A DNA stretch of 39,729 nt, from the NCBI GenBank assembly GCA_011390515.1, contig JAABSJ010000029.1:1-39729 (forward strand), given 5' to 3'. Shown here in pieces: positions 24,890 through 34,000 of this stretch. Position 1 is the first letter of the stretch. Every line of letters starts with the position of its first letter. This stretch comes from Oscillatoria sp. (GTDB lineage: Bacteria > Cyanobacteriota > Cyanobacteriia > Cyanobacteriales > Laspinemataceae). The notes under the pieces were generated by a model that was not told the DNA's origin, did not search any database, and was given only the letters and a program-made list of their open reading frames with translations. Both the position numbers and the translations under genes were made by a program.

Positions 24890-27355
24890 ATGGGAATTAC
24901 GCTTGTTTTAAAACTGGTCTCCAGTGAGGTGAATCCAGGATTTACCGTTTGGTTACAAGTTAGAAATGATTGGGAAGGGGTATGCTTGCTCGAACGAGTG
25001 GGTCATTTACCGGCAGATCATCAGTTAGAAGACCTCTATCACCATTGGCAGACCCGTTTTAGAAGTTTAATTCATCAAGGCAGAAATGCCCCAGATTCCG
25101 GGTGGGAATTTGATGATATCCCCAGCAATCAGTCCCGTGATTCTGATTTTGATGCTTGCCGAAACTATATCCGGCTGTTAGAAGAGAATATGGACCGATG
25201 GTTAGAGTCCTGCACCGATCCAGGATGGCAACAGATCCAGCGAAAAATTACCTTTTATTTAGGCAAACATTCCGATGACGTTCGCCTGGTGATTCAATCG
25301 GATTCTCAACTCTGGAAACTGCCCTGGTTGGCCTGGAATTTATTAGAATTGGACTCCCTGACTCCAGAGAAGCAGGAGCTCGGAATTGGGTTTAGTCCTG
25401 TTGAGTACCAAAAGCTGGAGGCGCTGAACCGGGGGGAAAGACCGGGGAATTCGGTGCGAATTTTGGCAGTGTTTGGCAGTGGAGAAAATCTGGATTTAGA
25501 ACCGGACCGGATGGCCCTAAAGCAACTGGCCGATGCGGAAGTCGAAACCTTGAATGAACCTTCGGGGAGGGAATTAATTGAGAAAATCCGGGATGCGCAG
25601 GGATGGGATATTTTGTGTTTTTCCGGTCATAGTCAAACCCAAGGAAGGGATGGAATTCTTTATATTAATCAGACCCAAAGTTTAGAACTTCGGCAATTTC
25701 AAGAGGCATTAAAATTGGCGATTAGTCGGGGATTGAAACTGGCAATTTTCAACTCTTGTGATGGATTGGGATTAGCTCAAAAGCTGGCGAAATTGAACTT
25801 GCCGGTGGCGATTGTGATGAAAGAACCTGTTCCGGATACAGTCGCTCAATGTTTTTTCCAGGGGTTTTTGAGGGAATATGCTGCCGGTGTGCCATTATAT
25901 ACGGCAGTGAGGCGATCGCAAACCCAGTTAGAATCCTTTCACGAATTTCCCGGTTGTAGCAGCTTACCGATTATCTGTCAGAATCCGGCAGAAGTGCCCC
26001 CGACTTGGGCGGAGTTATCCCAACGGCAACCCATTGTCTCCCCGCCAGAAGTTTCACCCGAAATATCCCCTATTCCCAGGAAGAAATCGCCGACTCGAAT
26101 CTGGCAAAAACTGGGTCGCATATTAGCGGCAAGTTTTGCGATCGCCCTGTTCGTCCTGAGCGCTCAATGGCATGGCAAACTCCAAACCTGGGAATTATCT
26201 GTTTTTGACCATTTAATGCGCCTTCTTCCCTTAGAACAAAGGGATGACCGACTCTTAATTGTCGGGGCGGATACCCGTGATATTAATCAGTATGGCAATC
26301 CTTTACCCGATGCTATTTTAGCAGAAGTCATCGCCAAAATCAATCAGTATCATCCAGCAGCGATCGGGCTTAATATTACTCGTGAGGAACCGATAGAAAA
26401 TGCTAATTATCCCGGGGGACATCAAGCACTGCTCACCCAACTCAACTCGGATCAACATCCGGTAGTTTCTGTTTGCTATTTTGGCAATGATTTAGATAAA
26501 AGCACCAAACCTTTACCCGGTCTCCTCGATTCCAAACACCAGGTCGGGTTTATCGACGTCTATGGGGATAACCAAATTACGAATACCCAAGAATTCCGGC
26601 GCTATCTTTTATCAAAAAGGGATAATCCGGTTCCCCAAGCAAACCATTGTGAGACTGAATATTCTTTGGCCATTCAATTATTTGAACGCTACTTAAAAGC
26701 CGCTCATTCCTCCGTTCCTATCGACACCCCTGATGAAAATTGGAAATTTGGCTCTCTCTTAATTCCCGCCCTGGACAATCGCACAGTAGGATATCAGAAC
26801 TTGAAAGGATATGGTCAAGGCAGTCAAATTTTGATTCGCTATCGCCATACGCTCAATCCCAATCAGATGGCTCCCCAAATTAGATTCCAAGATGTCCTAG
26901 AAGAAACCCGTTTCTTTAAACCCGATAAAATCTCAGGCAAGGTCGTATTAATCGGCGTCACTGACCCCATCGCCGAGAAATTATTCTTAACCCCTTATGG
27001 GCAAGTGAACCAGTTAAGTATTCACGCTCATGTCGTCAGTCAGCTAATCAGTGCATTTGAGGATACTGTAGCGGGAACCAATCAGCGACCTTTAATTTGG
27101 TGGTGGCCTCAATGGGTGAATATGCTATGGATATTAGGATGGTCATTCCTAGGCGGATTCCTCCTGTGGTTGTTTCCTCACCCCATCCACCAATGGATGG
27201 CAATGAGTGGTGCAATTCTGGGTTTATATGGAATATGTTGGTTGCTCTTAATTCAAGGGGGTTGGATTCCTTTGGTTCCGGCCCTACTCACCCTGGTTGC
27301 TCAGACTTTGATTTGGACGTTTTTGACCCTTTCTAAAATCAAGTCGTTTGAGTAA
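24890..27355 (+). CDS. CHAT peptidase - CHASE2 transmembrane sensor protein
   Basis: An 821-residue protein. Residues about 150-370 form a CHAT (caspase-like) domain with His247 in CFSGHSQTQG and Cys290 in FNSCDGLGLAQ, the expected catalytic pair. A membrane helix at about 413-430 leads to an extracytoplasmic CHASE2 domain (LLIVGADTRDINQYG through GKVVLIGVTDPIAEKLFLTP). Three closing helices follow at about 744-812. The topology implies that an external signal sensed by CHASE2 controls a cytoplasmic peptidase. It is the third gene of the operon, 41 bp after DUF1822. The ligand and the protein substrate are unknown. Confidence 0.9.
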   Translation: MGITLVLKLVSSEVNPGFTVWLQVRNDWEGVCLLERVGHLPADHQLEDLYHHWQTRFRSLIHQGRNAPDSGWEFDDIPSNQSRDSDFDACRNYIRLLEENMDRWLESCTDPGWQQIQRKITFYLGKHSDDVRLVIQSDSQLWKLPWLAWNLLELDSLTPEKQELGIGFSPVEYQKLEALNRGERPGNSVRILAVFGSGENLDLEPDRMALKQLADAEVETLNEPSGRELIEKIRDAQGWDILCFSGHSQTQGRDGILYINQTQSLELRQFQEALKLAISRGLKLAIFNSCDGLGLAQKLAKLNLPVAIVMKEPVPDTVAQCFFQGFLREYAAGVPLYTAVRRSQTQLESFHEFPGCSSLPIICQNPAEVPPTWAELSQRQPIVSPPEVSPEISPIPRKKSPTRIWQKLGRILAASFAIALFVLSAQWHGKLQTWELSVFDHLMRLLPLEQRDDRLLIVGADTRDINQYGNPLPDAILAEVIAKINQYHPAAIGLNITREEPIENANYPGGHQALLTQLNSDQHPVVSVCYFGNDLDKSTKPLPGLLDSKHQVGFIDVYGDNQITNTQEFRRYLLSKRDNPVPQANHCETEYSLAIQLFERYLKAAHSSVPIDTPDENWKFGSLLIPALDNRTVGYQNLKGYGQGSQILIRYRHTLNPNQMAPQIRFQDVLEETRFFKPDKISGKVVLIGVTDPIAEKLFLTPYGQVNQLSIHAHVVSQLISAFEDTVAGTNQRPLIWWWPQWVNMLWILGWSFLGGFLLWLFPHPIHQWMAMSGAILGLYGICWLLLIQGGWIPLVPALLTLVAQTLIWTFLTLSKIKSFE

Positions 27356-27385
27356 GTTTTGATAACTTTATCCGGTCTGTTAATC

Positions 27386-28120
27386 ATGATAAAACTGCTA
27401 ATTTACTTGTGCATTCCCTTGATGGTTTCCCTAGTCAGTCTCGGCAATGGAACCGCTGCCAACAGCACTGAACTCTGGCAAAAACCCCTGTCCCAACTGC
27501 CCGATCCACCGGATAGGGGAACACCGGAAGGAAATTCCGAACCCGCTACAACTCGGCCCGAATCCGTTTGTCCTCCGACGGATAAACCCCTAACGGCGAT
27601 TAATCATGGCAGGGGTAGTGATCATACCCTTGCTGAATATCCCACCTGGTTTTTTTACAGTCCCTATACTCGGGAAACCGTGGGTTCCCTGGAATTTTTT
27701 CTCTATGATGAAATGGAACGCCGGACGATTTATCGCACCTCGATTCCTCTGGGTGAAACTCCTGGTATTCTCCAGATTAAACTTCCAGAACAGCCCAATT
27801 ATGCCTTAGAGGTCAATCAAACCTATCGCTGGTATTTGACTGCCTATTGTTCAGAAAATCGCGATGAGGGTCCCGATGTAGAACTGGACGGTTGGATTTA
27901 TCGCCGACCGATGACGGAGGAGTTGGCCGTTCAGTTAGAAAATACCACGATTTTGCCTTATTTGACCTATATGAAGGAAGGAATTTGGTATGATGCGGTC
28001 CGGGATATTGGGCAGATTTATGCGTCTAATCCCCAAAATCAGACGTTTCAAAATGGTTGGGAAACCCTGTTACAGATGCTCGGGCGTGAGCATTTAATTC
28101 AAGCCCCTTTTCTGCGGTGA
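27386..28120 (+). CDS. DUF928 family exported protein
   Basis: About 244 residues with an N-terminal signal peptide (MIKLLIYLCIPLMVSLVSLG, then NGTAANS). A Pro-rich linker follows and then the DUF928 domain: TWFFYSPYTRETVGSLEFFL, YRTSIPLGETPGILQIKLPE, YRWYLTAYC and WIYRRP are its usual blocks. The ATG at 27386 is chosen over the TTG at 27359 because the signal peptide starts there. It is the last gene of the operon, 30 bp after the CHASE2-CHAT stop. Being periplasmic, it could be a partner or ligand-binding component for the extracytoplasmic CHASE2 domain (inference). Confidence 0.85.
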   Translation: MIKLLIYLCIPLMVSLVSLGNGTAANSTELWQKPLSQLPDPPDRGTPEGNSEPATTRPESVCPPTDKPLTAINHGRGSDHTLAEYPTWFFYSPYTRETVGSLEFFLYDEMERRTIYRTSIPLGETPGILQIKLPEQPNYALEVNQTYRWYLTAYCSENRDEGPDVELDGWIYRRPMTEELAVQLENTTILPYLTYMKEGIWYDAVRDIGQIYASNPQNQTFQNGWETLLQMLGREHLIQAPFLR

Positions 28121-28121
28121 G

Positions 28122-28384
28122 CAGAAAGCCCCGCACCCTAAAGGGTGGGGCTATACGAACGAAGCCCGCCTGCGCGGGCTGGGGAGAAAGCCCGCACCCT
28201 AAAGGGTGGGGCTATACGAACGAAGCCCGCCTGCGCGGGCTGGGGAGAAAGCCCGCACCCTAAAGGGTGGGGCTACAGGAACGAAGCCCGCCTGCGCGGG
28301 CTAAGAAAGCCCGCACCCTAAAGGGTGGGGCTACAGGAACGAAGCCCGCCTGCGCGGGCTGGGGAGAAAGCCCGCACCCTTTAG
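28122..28384. repeat. Cluster of four double-hairpin repeats plus a partial
   Basis: Four complete units of 58-61 bp and a truncated fifth follow the DUF928 stop codon. Each reads AGAAAGCCCGCACCCTAAAG and on, with the spacer alternating between TATACGAACG and TACAGGAACG, and ends GCCCGCCTGCGCGGGCT. The orientation is opposite to that of the copies at 5511, 21215 and 30904. It may end the CHASE2-CHAT operon. Confidence 0.95.
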
Positions 28385-28508
28385 GAATACGGTGGCGAAT
28401 GGCAGTTTCCATATCTTCAAAGGTTTTGGGGGAACCTTGATATTTCAAACATCCGGCAACTTCATTTAAGGTTGTGGGAATAAAAGTGGAATTATGCTGA
28501 ATTAAAAT
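28385..28508 (-). pseudogene. Antitoxin-like C-terminal fragment
   Basis: An open minus-strand stretch after a stop codon encodes FIPTTLNEVAGCLKYQGSPK and then TFEDMETAIRHRIPK, and runs into the hairpin repeat cluster. The pattern LNEVAGCLKYQG-x-PKT-x-EDM-x-x-AI resembles the tail of cyanobacterial AbrB/VapB-like antitoxins (from memory, unverified). No start or DNA-binding half is present, so it is a relic cut by repeat insertion. Confidence 0.4.
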
Positions 28509-28525
28509 CTATTAGTTTATAGTAG

Positions 28526-29275
28526 CTAAAAATAAACCTTAATTGTTAAACTAAACTCATATGTTTCCTTCTTCGCTTGTTCCAATTGAGGCTGTAGATC
28601 CCCATAGATTGGTATTTTTAGGTCAGAGATAACTTTTAGAGTTTTTCTAGACTCCTCACTAAGACTTAAGGTTAATTCCCGACTCTTAATTGGATTACTT
28701 CCCTTTCTTTGATCTATAAGCGACTTCATTGCTATATCATTTAGCAGATTATATTGACGAAGATGCAAATCGGCTGCCTCTAAATCTGGTGGTCCACCAT
28801 CAAAGCTACTTTTAATTCTGATATTGTTACGCATTTCCTCAAAGGTTTTGTTTTTTCCTTCAATATTTCCTTTAGCATACAGGCTATCGACAGATCCCCT
28901 GAACAATTGTTTACCCTTTGAAGTTTTTACCTCAATTTGTTCCACCGTAACTTCCCGCGCACCTAGTAAACCACATAAAGTAGTGAAATGGAAGTATTTT
29001 GCTAAGGCAAAAGTTGAAGATGCTTTATCAAGGGATGCATAATCTGAAGGATCATAAGGGTTTTGAATGAGTAAGCTACCTGCTTCTAACAGCCCACTAC
29101 TTTCTAGTTTATTAGCTAATGAATCTTCTACTTTATCTGTAAGAACCAAAAGGTGAACTTGCTCATTGAGAAGAAGGTCATTGCCTTGAGGGGTGTACTC
29201 TAATCTAGTTAATTCATCAGGGTAAATAACTAAAATAGCTCTTCTTTTTCTGGGTGGAATGGTATCGAGATTCAT
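28526..29275 (-). CDS. Unrecognised protein, third gene of the GTPase island
   Basis: 249 residues, no signal peptide or membrane helix, not recognised. The N-terminus has RRAILVIYPDELTRLEYTPQ, with a Rossmann-like beta-strand and a hydrophobic pair at HLLVLTDKV. The centre, LAKYFHFTTLCGLLGAREVT followed by VEQIEVKTSKGKQLFRG, could be the most conserved part. The C-terminus ends in alternating strands (YEFSLTIKVYF). It follows the membrane protein by 47 bp and is surely in the same transcript. The composition is AT-richer than the surroundings and no HIP1 sites occur in it. An effector or regulator of the GTPase module is a reasonable guess, but only from context. Confidence 0.7.
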   Translation of the reverse strand: MNLDTIPPRKRRAILVIYPDELTRLEYTPQGNDLLLNEQVHLLVLTDKVEDSLANKLESSGLLEAGSLLIQNPYDPSDYASLDKASSTFALAKYFHFTTLCGLLGAREVTVEQIEVKTSKGKQLFRGSVDSLYAKGNIEGKNKTFEEMRNNIRIKSSFDGGPPDLEAADLHLRQYNLLNDIAMKSLIDQRKGSNPIKSRELTLSLSEESRKTLKVISDLKIPIYGDLQPQLEQAKKETYEFSLTIKVYF

Positions 29276-29322
29276 CTGTTTAGACTCTTGCTTGGAATAA
29301 TTCCGTTCGTCCTGTCCTTGAT

Positions 29323-29937
29323 TTATATTGTCCTGTTTTTTCTGCGAGGTCTGTTGATTAAAAAAGTCTGAAGTGACATCACCAATAAATTGTTTAAAGC
29401 GATTAATCCCGCCATCTGTAAAAGACTTAGTTGAATCTCTTTGGTTTGGAGCAGCCAGCCTATTAACAACGGAGCGAAAAAGACGGTGACTAGACTGATA
29501 GTTTGCTGTTGCACCTCGACCTTCTTTTTTTTTTCTTCCAAAATTTCAGTAAACCATCCTTGTATCGCTGTTACTGCATCTTTACTCAAAGTACGATTGA
29601 GTTTATCAGAAACAATCTCACTAATTTTTGTACAACTACTCTCGATCCATTCGTTAGAGAGTTCTTCCGGCAATTCCCCATAAATTACAATAGGGGCAGA
29701 ACGATTGGCCTGGTCTTTTTCAGTGGGTAAAGCTTCTACAACAAATTTAGGATCACTAAAACGAACTGTAATCTCTGAGGTAGCTGAAGGTAACTTTGTT
29801 TTTCTCCCTCGAACTTCATAGATTTCCGAAATAACTTGTTGCCGACGCAGTTGATCAGATAATTCTTCAGAATCTTCCCAAATTAAGTCCGGAGCTTTAT
29901 TATCAAGGCTTTGCGCCCAGAAAAATAAATTTTTCAT
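29323..29937 (-). CDS. Unrecognised protein with two C-terminal membrane helices
   Basis: 204 residues. About 140 residues are hydrophilic, including a beta-rich segment (SEITVRFSDPKFVVEALP) and a helix (WIESSCTKISEIVSDKLNRT). A Lys-rich stretch (EEKKKKVEVQQQ) follows, then membrane helices at about 146-163 and 172-194, ending in the basic tail RPRRKNRTI. The hairpin topology puts both termini on the cytoplasmic side. The start overlaps the GTPase stop (ATGA), so the two are translated together and probably interact. A membrane-active effector would fit the arrangement, as in several predicted conflict systems, but the family is unknown to me. Confidence 0.7.
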   Translation of the reverse strand: MKNLFFWAQSLDNKAPDLIWEDSEELSDQLRRQQVISEIYEVRGRKTKLPSATSEITVRFSDPKFVVEALPTEKDQANRSAPIVIYGELPEELSNEWIESSCTKISEIVSDKLNRTLSKDAVTAIQGWFTEILEEKKKKVEVQQQTISLVTVFFAPLLIGWLLQTKEIQLSLLQMAGLIALNNLLVMSLQTFLINRPRRKNRTI

Positions 29938-30608
29938 TTCTCCACCTGCTTAAAAATTCTTGTAATCAAAACGTCTGCATCACCTTCTGTTGCTAAACTG
30001 CCAAGAGCAACTTTAACTGTAGCCGCCCCACCAGCAAGTTGAGTCATCGTCTTAACTACTGGTAATGCCCTAAATCGATCAATATAATTTCCCATTTGGT
30101 CAGCACCAAGACTCTTAAATTCAGGATCAGAACTCCAATGGTTTCCAACGATAAAGAATTGCTTTCTTCTTTTAGACTCTTTGATCCACCCTTGGATTTG
30201 CTTCAAATCCTCCTCACAACGCTTCTCTGTAGCTCGATCACGCTTCAACAACTTATCTGTTCGGACAATATAGAAAATTAAATCAGATGCATCAAACAAA
30301 TTCTTCCATGCCCCATATGCAGCTATATCTCCTGAAACGTCGTCAGTTTTTCTGAGATGAATGTCTAAGTCCCCAAGTTTAACTCTTGTTCTTTCTACCT
30401 CTTCTTTGTCGAGAGTTTGTTTATACCTTTCAATCAAAATCCCTTTCTCTAGATACTTTAAAAGAGTTGTTTTACCAACTGCTCTTGCACCTAAAACGGC
30501 AATTTTTTTTCCTTTCAAGAAGTAAATAATGTCCTCATACTTGCAAAGGCTCGCAGTTCCTACTACTGAAAAGGCTATGATTATCGGAATAACAAAAGGT
30601 AATGGCAT
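29934..30608 (-). CDS. Membrane-anchored small GTPase-like protein
   Basis: 224 residues. A hydrophobic N-terminal helix (residues 5-22, FVIPIIIAFSVVGTASL) is followed by a P-loop GARAVGKTT (Gly40 to Thr48), a G3-like DVSG (Asp90-Gly93), and IFYIVRTDKL, a strand usual before the G4 region. The G4 position reads VGNHWSSD instead of NKxD, so guanine specificity is uncertain and ATP or relaxed use is possible. It probably acts at the inner face of the membrane as the switch of the three-gene island. It overlaps the downstream membrane-protein gene by 4 bp. Residues 175-224 form a Gly/Ala-rich tail. Confidence 0.75.
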   Translation of the reverse strand: MPLPFVIPIIIAFSVVGTASLCKYEDIIYFLKGKKIAVLGARAVGKTTLLKYLEKGILIERYKQTLDKEEVERTRVKLGDLDIHLRKTDDVSGDIAAYGAWKNLFDASDLIFYIVRTDKLLKRDRATEKRCEEDLKQIQGWIKESKRRKQFFIVGNHWSSDPEFKSLGADQMGNYIDRFRALPVVKTMTQLAGGAATVKVALGSLATEGDADVLITRIFKQVEK

Positions 30609-31034
30609 AAACGCTTAGATAATTTCGGAGATTCTACCTGGATTGTACCCTTGCCTATACGATGACTAACGCAGTAGCCACAACCTATAAAGTCCTTCAC
30701 CGCCTGAAACAAAAATCTATAAAAATTTTTGAGTGGGTCAGTTTTAGATATTCCTTGAAATGAGTCGTTCCCATAGATCACCTTTTTGTACTGTCTTTAC
30801 CAGGGCCTAAAGCTGTCTAACGGTGTACTAGACCGCACCTACATTATAACTTCTTCTGAGGCGGTGTTGTCAAGCAGTTGCAGTCTAGGTGCGGGCTTTC
30901 TCTTAGCCCGCGCAGGCGGGCTTTGTCCGTATAGCCCCACCCTTTAGGGTGCGGGCTTTCTCTTAGCCCGCGCAGGCGGGCTTTGTCCGTATAGCCCCAC
31001 CCTTTAGGGTGCGGGGCATAGGGGTTTCTCTAAT
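30609..31034. other. Intergenic region upstream of the GTPase island
   Basis: 426 bp without a supported gene. It contains an inverted pair CCGCACCT (about 30833) and AGGTGCGG (about 30887) enclosing roughly 45 bp, and the repeat pair at 30904-31016. The promoter of the leftward island should lie in 30610-30800. A 66-codon minus-strand frame (30581-30781) overlaps the GTPase start and has no recognisable content. Confidence 0.45.
30904..31016. repeat. Two tandem double-hairpin repeats
   Basis: Two units with a 60 bp period, nearly identical, reading TAGCCCGCGCAGGCGGGCTT and on to TAGGGTGCGGG. They lie just after the stop codon of the leftward TPR-CHAT gene and could terminate it. They are inverted relative to the cluster at 28122-28384, so the two clusters bracket the GTPase island. 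Confidence 0.95.
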
Positions 31035-34000
31035 TTACCGCCAATTTCCGACTAAAATATAGGGAGCCCAGGACCGGGGATTGCGATAATTTGGGAGTTT
31101 TAACAGCGCTTTTTGAGCGCGATGGAGTGCCTCTGCTTTGGTGACGCCGGACTGCATTAATTCCGTATAAAACTGTTCCATGAGTTGAATGGTGGAGTCA
31201 TCACGAACGCGCCAGAGTGTTGCTAAGGTGCTGGTGGTCCCGGCGCGGAGGGCTAAACCTGCTAATCCCAAGGTGGCGCGGTTGTCGCCATCGGCGGTTT
31301 CACAGGCACTTAATACCAGTAATTCCAGGGAAGTCTCGCCATTGCGATCGCGCAGTAATCGTTCCAAATCATTAGGTCCAATTAATTCCCCTGTAGCACT
31401 ATTGTCCCCATAAACTAAAATATAAGTTTCCTCGGGATTTGAGCTGAATTTCCCATGAGTTGCCATGTGAACAATCGAAAAGGGCTGAATTGTTAACGCC
31501 CGTTGTAATCGATTGGGGGTGAACTGACCATTTAATAAAATTTGCGTGTCAACCAGATTGCGAATGTTTTCCAGTTCGTTGCGCACATTCAGAGGGGCAA
31601 AGTTTCTCTCTCCCACGGTTAACCCATCGGTGACACCAGTTGCCAAGACTTGGCGTTGCTGGGAAGATTTTTCTAGGTCAAAAATTTGCAGGTTCGGTAA
31701 GAGGGCCAATGCATAGTTTTTTTCAATTAAATATTGCTGGTTGGCGGTATCGTACAAGACGGCAAGGGGAATATTTCTGAGTTCGCCATCGAGGACAAAT
31801 ACCAGGGTTTTTACATCAGGATTGCTGTCTAAGGCGGATGCTATGGGGGCGATTAATCCTTGATACAAAGGGCCTGAGTATCGGATTAACTCTTCTAAGG
31901 GAGAAGGTTTGACCAGCTTTTCGCGCAGTGTCTTAATATTTTTTCGCACTTCTTCCCGAGAAAGGGCGGTGGTATGGCGGGATAAGGGTTGATGGGGTAA
32001 TTTGAACAGAACTTCGATGCGATCGGGTAAGAGAATTGGATAAATCAGGGCGGAATCTCGGGTGATGTCATTGAGCGATCGCGCAAGTTGCTCCGATGCA
32101 TCCTCTCCCTGAATATATGGATTCGTGAGATTACATTGCAGGAAGTTTTCCAGTTCCGCGAGTTGCAGTGCATCAATCAGTTGAATCGCCTGTTGCAGAT
32201 TACTGGGATTTTCATCGGCAGTTTGTAACAGCAAATCCACGAATCCCCGATACATCGGTTCGACATTATCCCGAAAGGAAAACTGCACATCGGCATTCAC
32301 CGTTAACAAATCATTTCTGAGCAAATCCAGGGTGGTTACCGCATCACTGTAGTTGGCGATCGCCCCTCGCAAATCCCCAATTTCCGCCCGCAATCGTCCC
32401 AGTTGCCACTGCCACTGATATCTTAACTCGGCAGCATTCCGTTCCGTTGCTAATGCTAATGCCTTCTCGGTGAAGGTATTTGCTTCTTCCCAACTGGCAG
32501 ATGGGCGGTTTTTCGCCCCTTGTGCTAAGTCTTGATATTCATAGAATTGACCCAATAACCCCAAGGCAGCAGATTGTAAGCGCACATCTCCCAAGGTTTC
32601 CGCTTCGGTGAGGGCCGTTTGTAAAAGAGTCTCTATTTCTTCTCGGGAAACCGGGATATTTTCTACGGATTCACCCTGAATTAATTGACTGCACTGCATC
32701 ACACTACAGGCCAGGTTGAGTCGGGCATCAATTCGGGTTTGACTTAAGGGAATATCCGCCAGTTGTGCTTGAATTGTCTCAAATAATTGGCGAATTTCTC
32801 GGTCTGTGGTGTTGGCATCTCTTGACTCTAGTAGTAATCTGAGTTGATTCACCTGCGCTAAAAGTTTTACCCGGGGAAAAGGAGTAGTAACGAGGGCTTT
32901 TTGATAAGAAAAAATTGCCTGTTCTCGATAGCGTTTAGCTGCCGGTAATTCTCCATAATCTTGTTTTTGTTCGGTGAAAGCAGATTGGGTATTGGCTAAA
33001 TAAAAGAGACTCAAACTTTGTTGGGCATTAGAATTGACTTGACCCGCTAAAGCTAAACTTTGTGTGAGCAGTTTCTCGGACTGTTCTAATTGCCCGATCG
33101 CCCGTAACACATTCCCCAAACTACGCAAAGCAGTCCCCTGAATTTCTATGCTGCTTTCTCTTTCAAAACTGGCCAAAACTTGGGATAAATTAGCGGCAGC
33201 ATCCAACTGATCGCAGGTAATATGTTCGGCCCCCACCACTTGCAGCAAAGTCTGGCACGATCGCCGATAATATCCCATCTGTTCTAACGCTTGGGATTGA
33301 TTCAGCAACGCCCCCCGTTCTCCCAGTTTATCTCCCAATTTCCCATAGGTGACTGCCGCTTGTTCCCAGCTTTGAAATGCTGCTTCTGCTTGAGCTAAAT
33401 TTAGGTGTAAATGACCCTGGACATTCAAGGCAACCGCTTGGGCCATTGTGTCTCTGGGAAGGGCTGTTAATACCTCCAAACTGCGGGTACTAGCCGTTTG
33501 TGCCGCGTCCCATTCTCCTAATTTTTGGTAGGTTAAAGATAGGGAACTTAGGGCTAAAGATTGGTTGACAATATCCCCCAATTGTGAATACTGTTCTGCC
33601 GCTTGTTGGAAGGCAGTCACTGCTTCAGAATAGCGCCCTTGTTCATACCAATTTCGCCCCTGTTCTAGGAGGGATATATTATTGGAAATTGTTTCAGATT
33701 TAAAGAGACCTAACCCCCCAACCCCCTTCCCTCTTAGGGAAGGGGGAGCCGGAAAGCCCCTCCCCTTGTAGGGGAGGGGTTTGGGGAGAGGTCCCTCTTG
33801 AGCCAGACCTAACCCCCCAACCCCCTTCCCTGCAAGGGAAGGGGGAGCATCAAAGCCCCTCCCCTCGTAGGGGAGGGGTTTGGGGAGAGGTCCCACGATT
33901 TGGGACGGAATAGCAGAGGAAACTGCTATTTTCCACAGGGAAAAGCTCAGGGTTAAGATAAACCCCAAAAGTCCTAATAAGACCAGGCGAAATCCTCGGT

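Noticed and set aside
30581..30781. 66-codon minus-strand ORF upstream of the GTPase
   Set aside because: Overlaps the GTPase start and lacks recognisable motifs.
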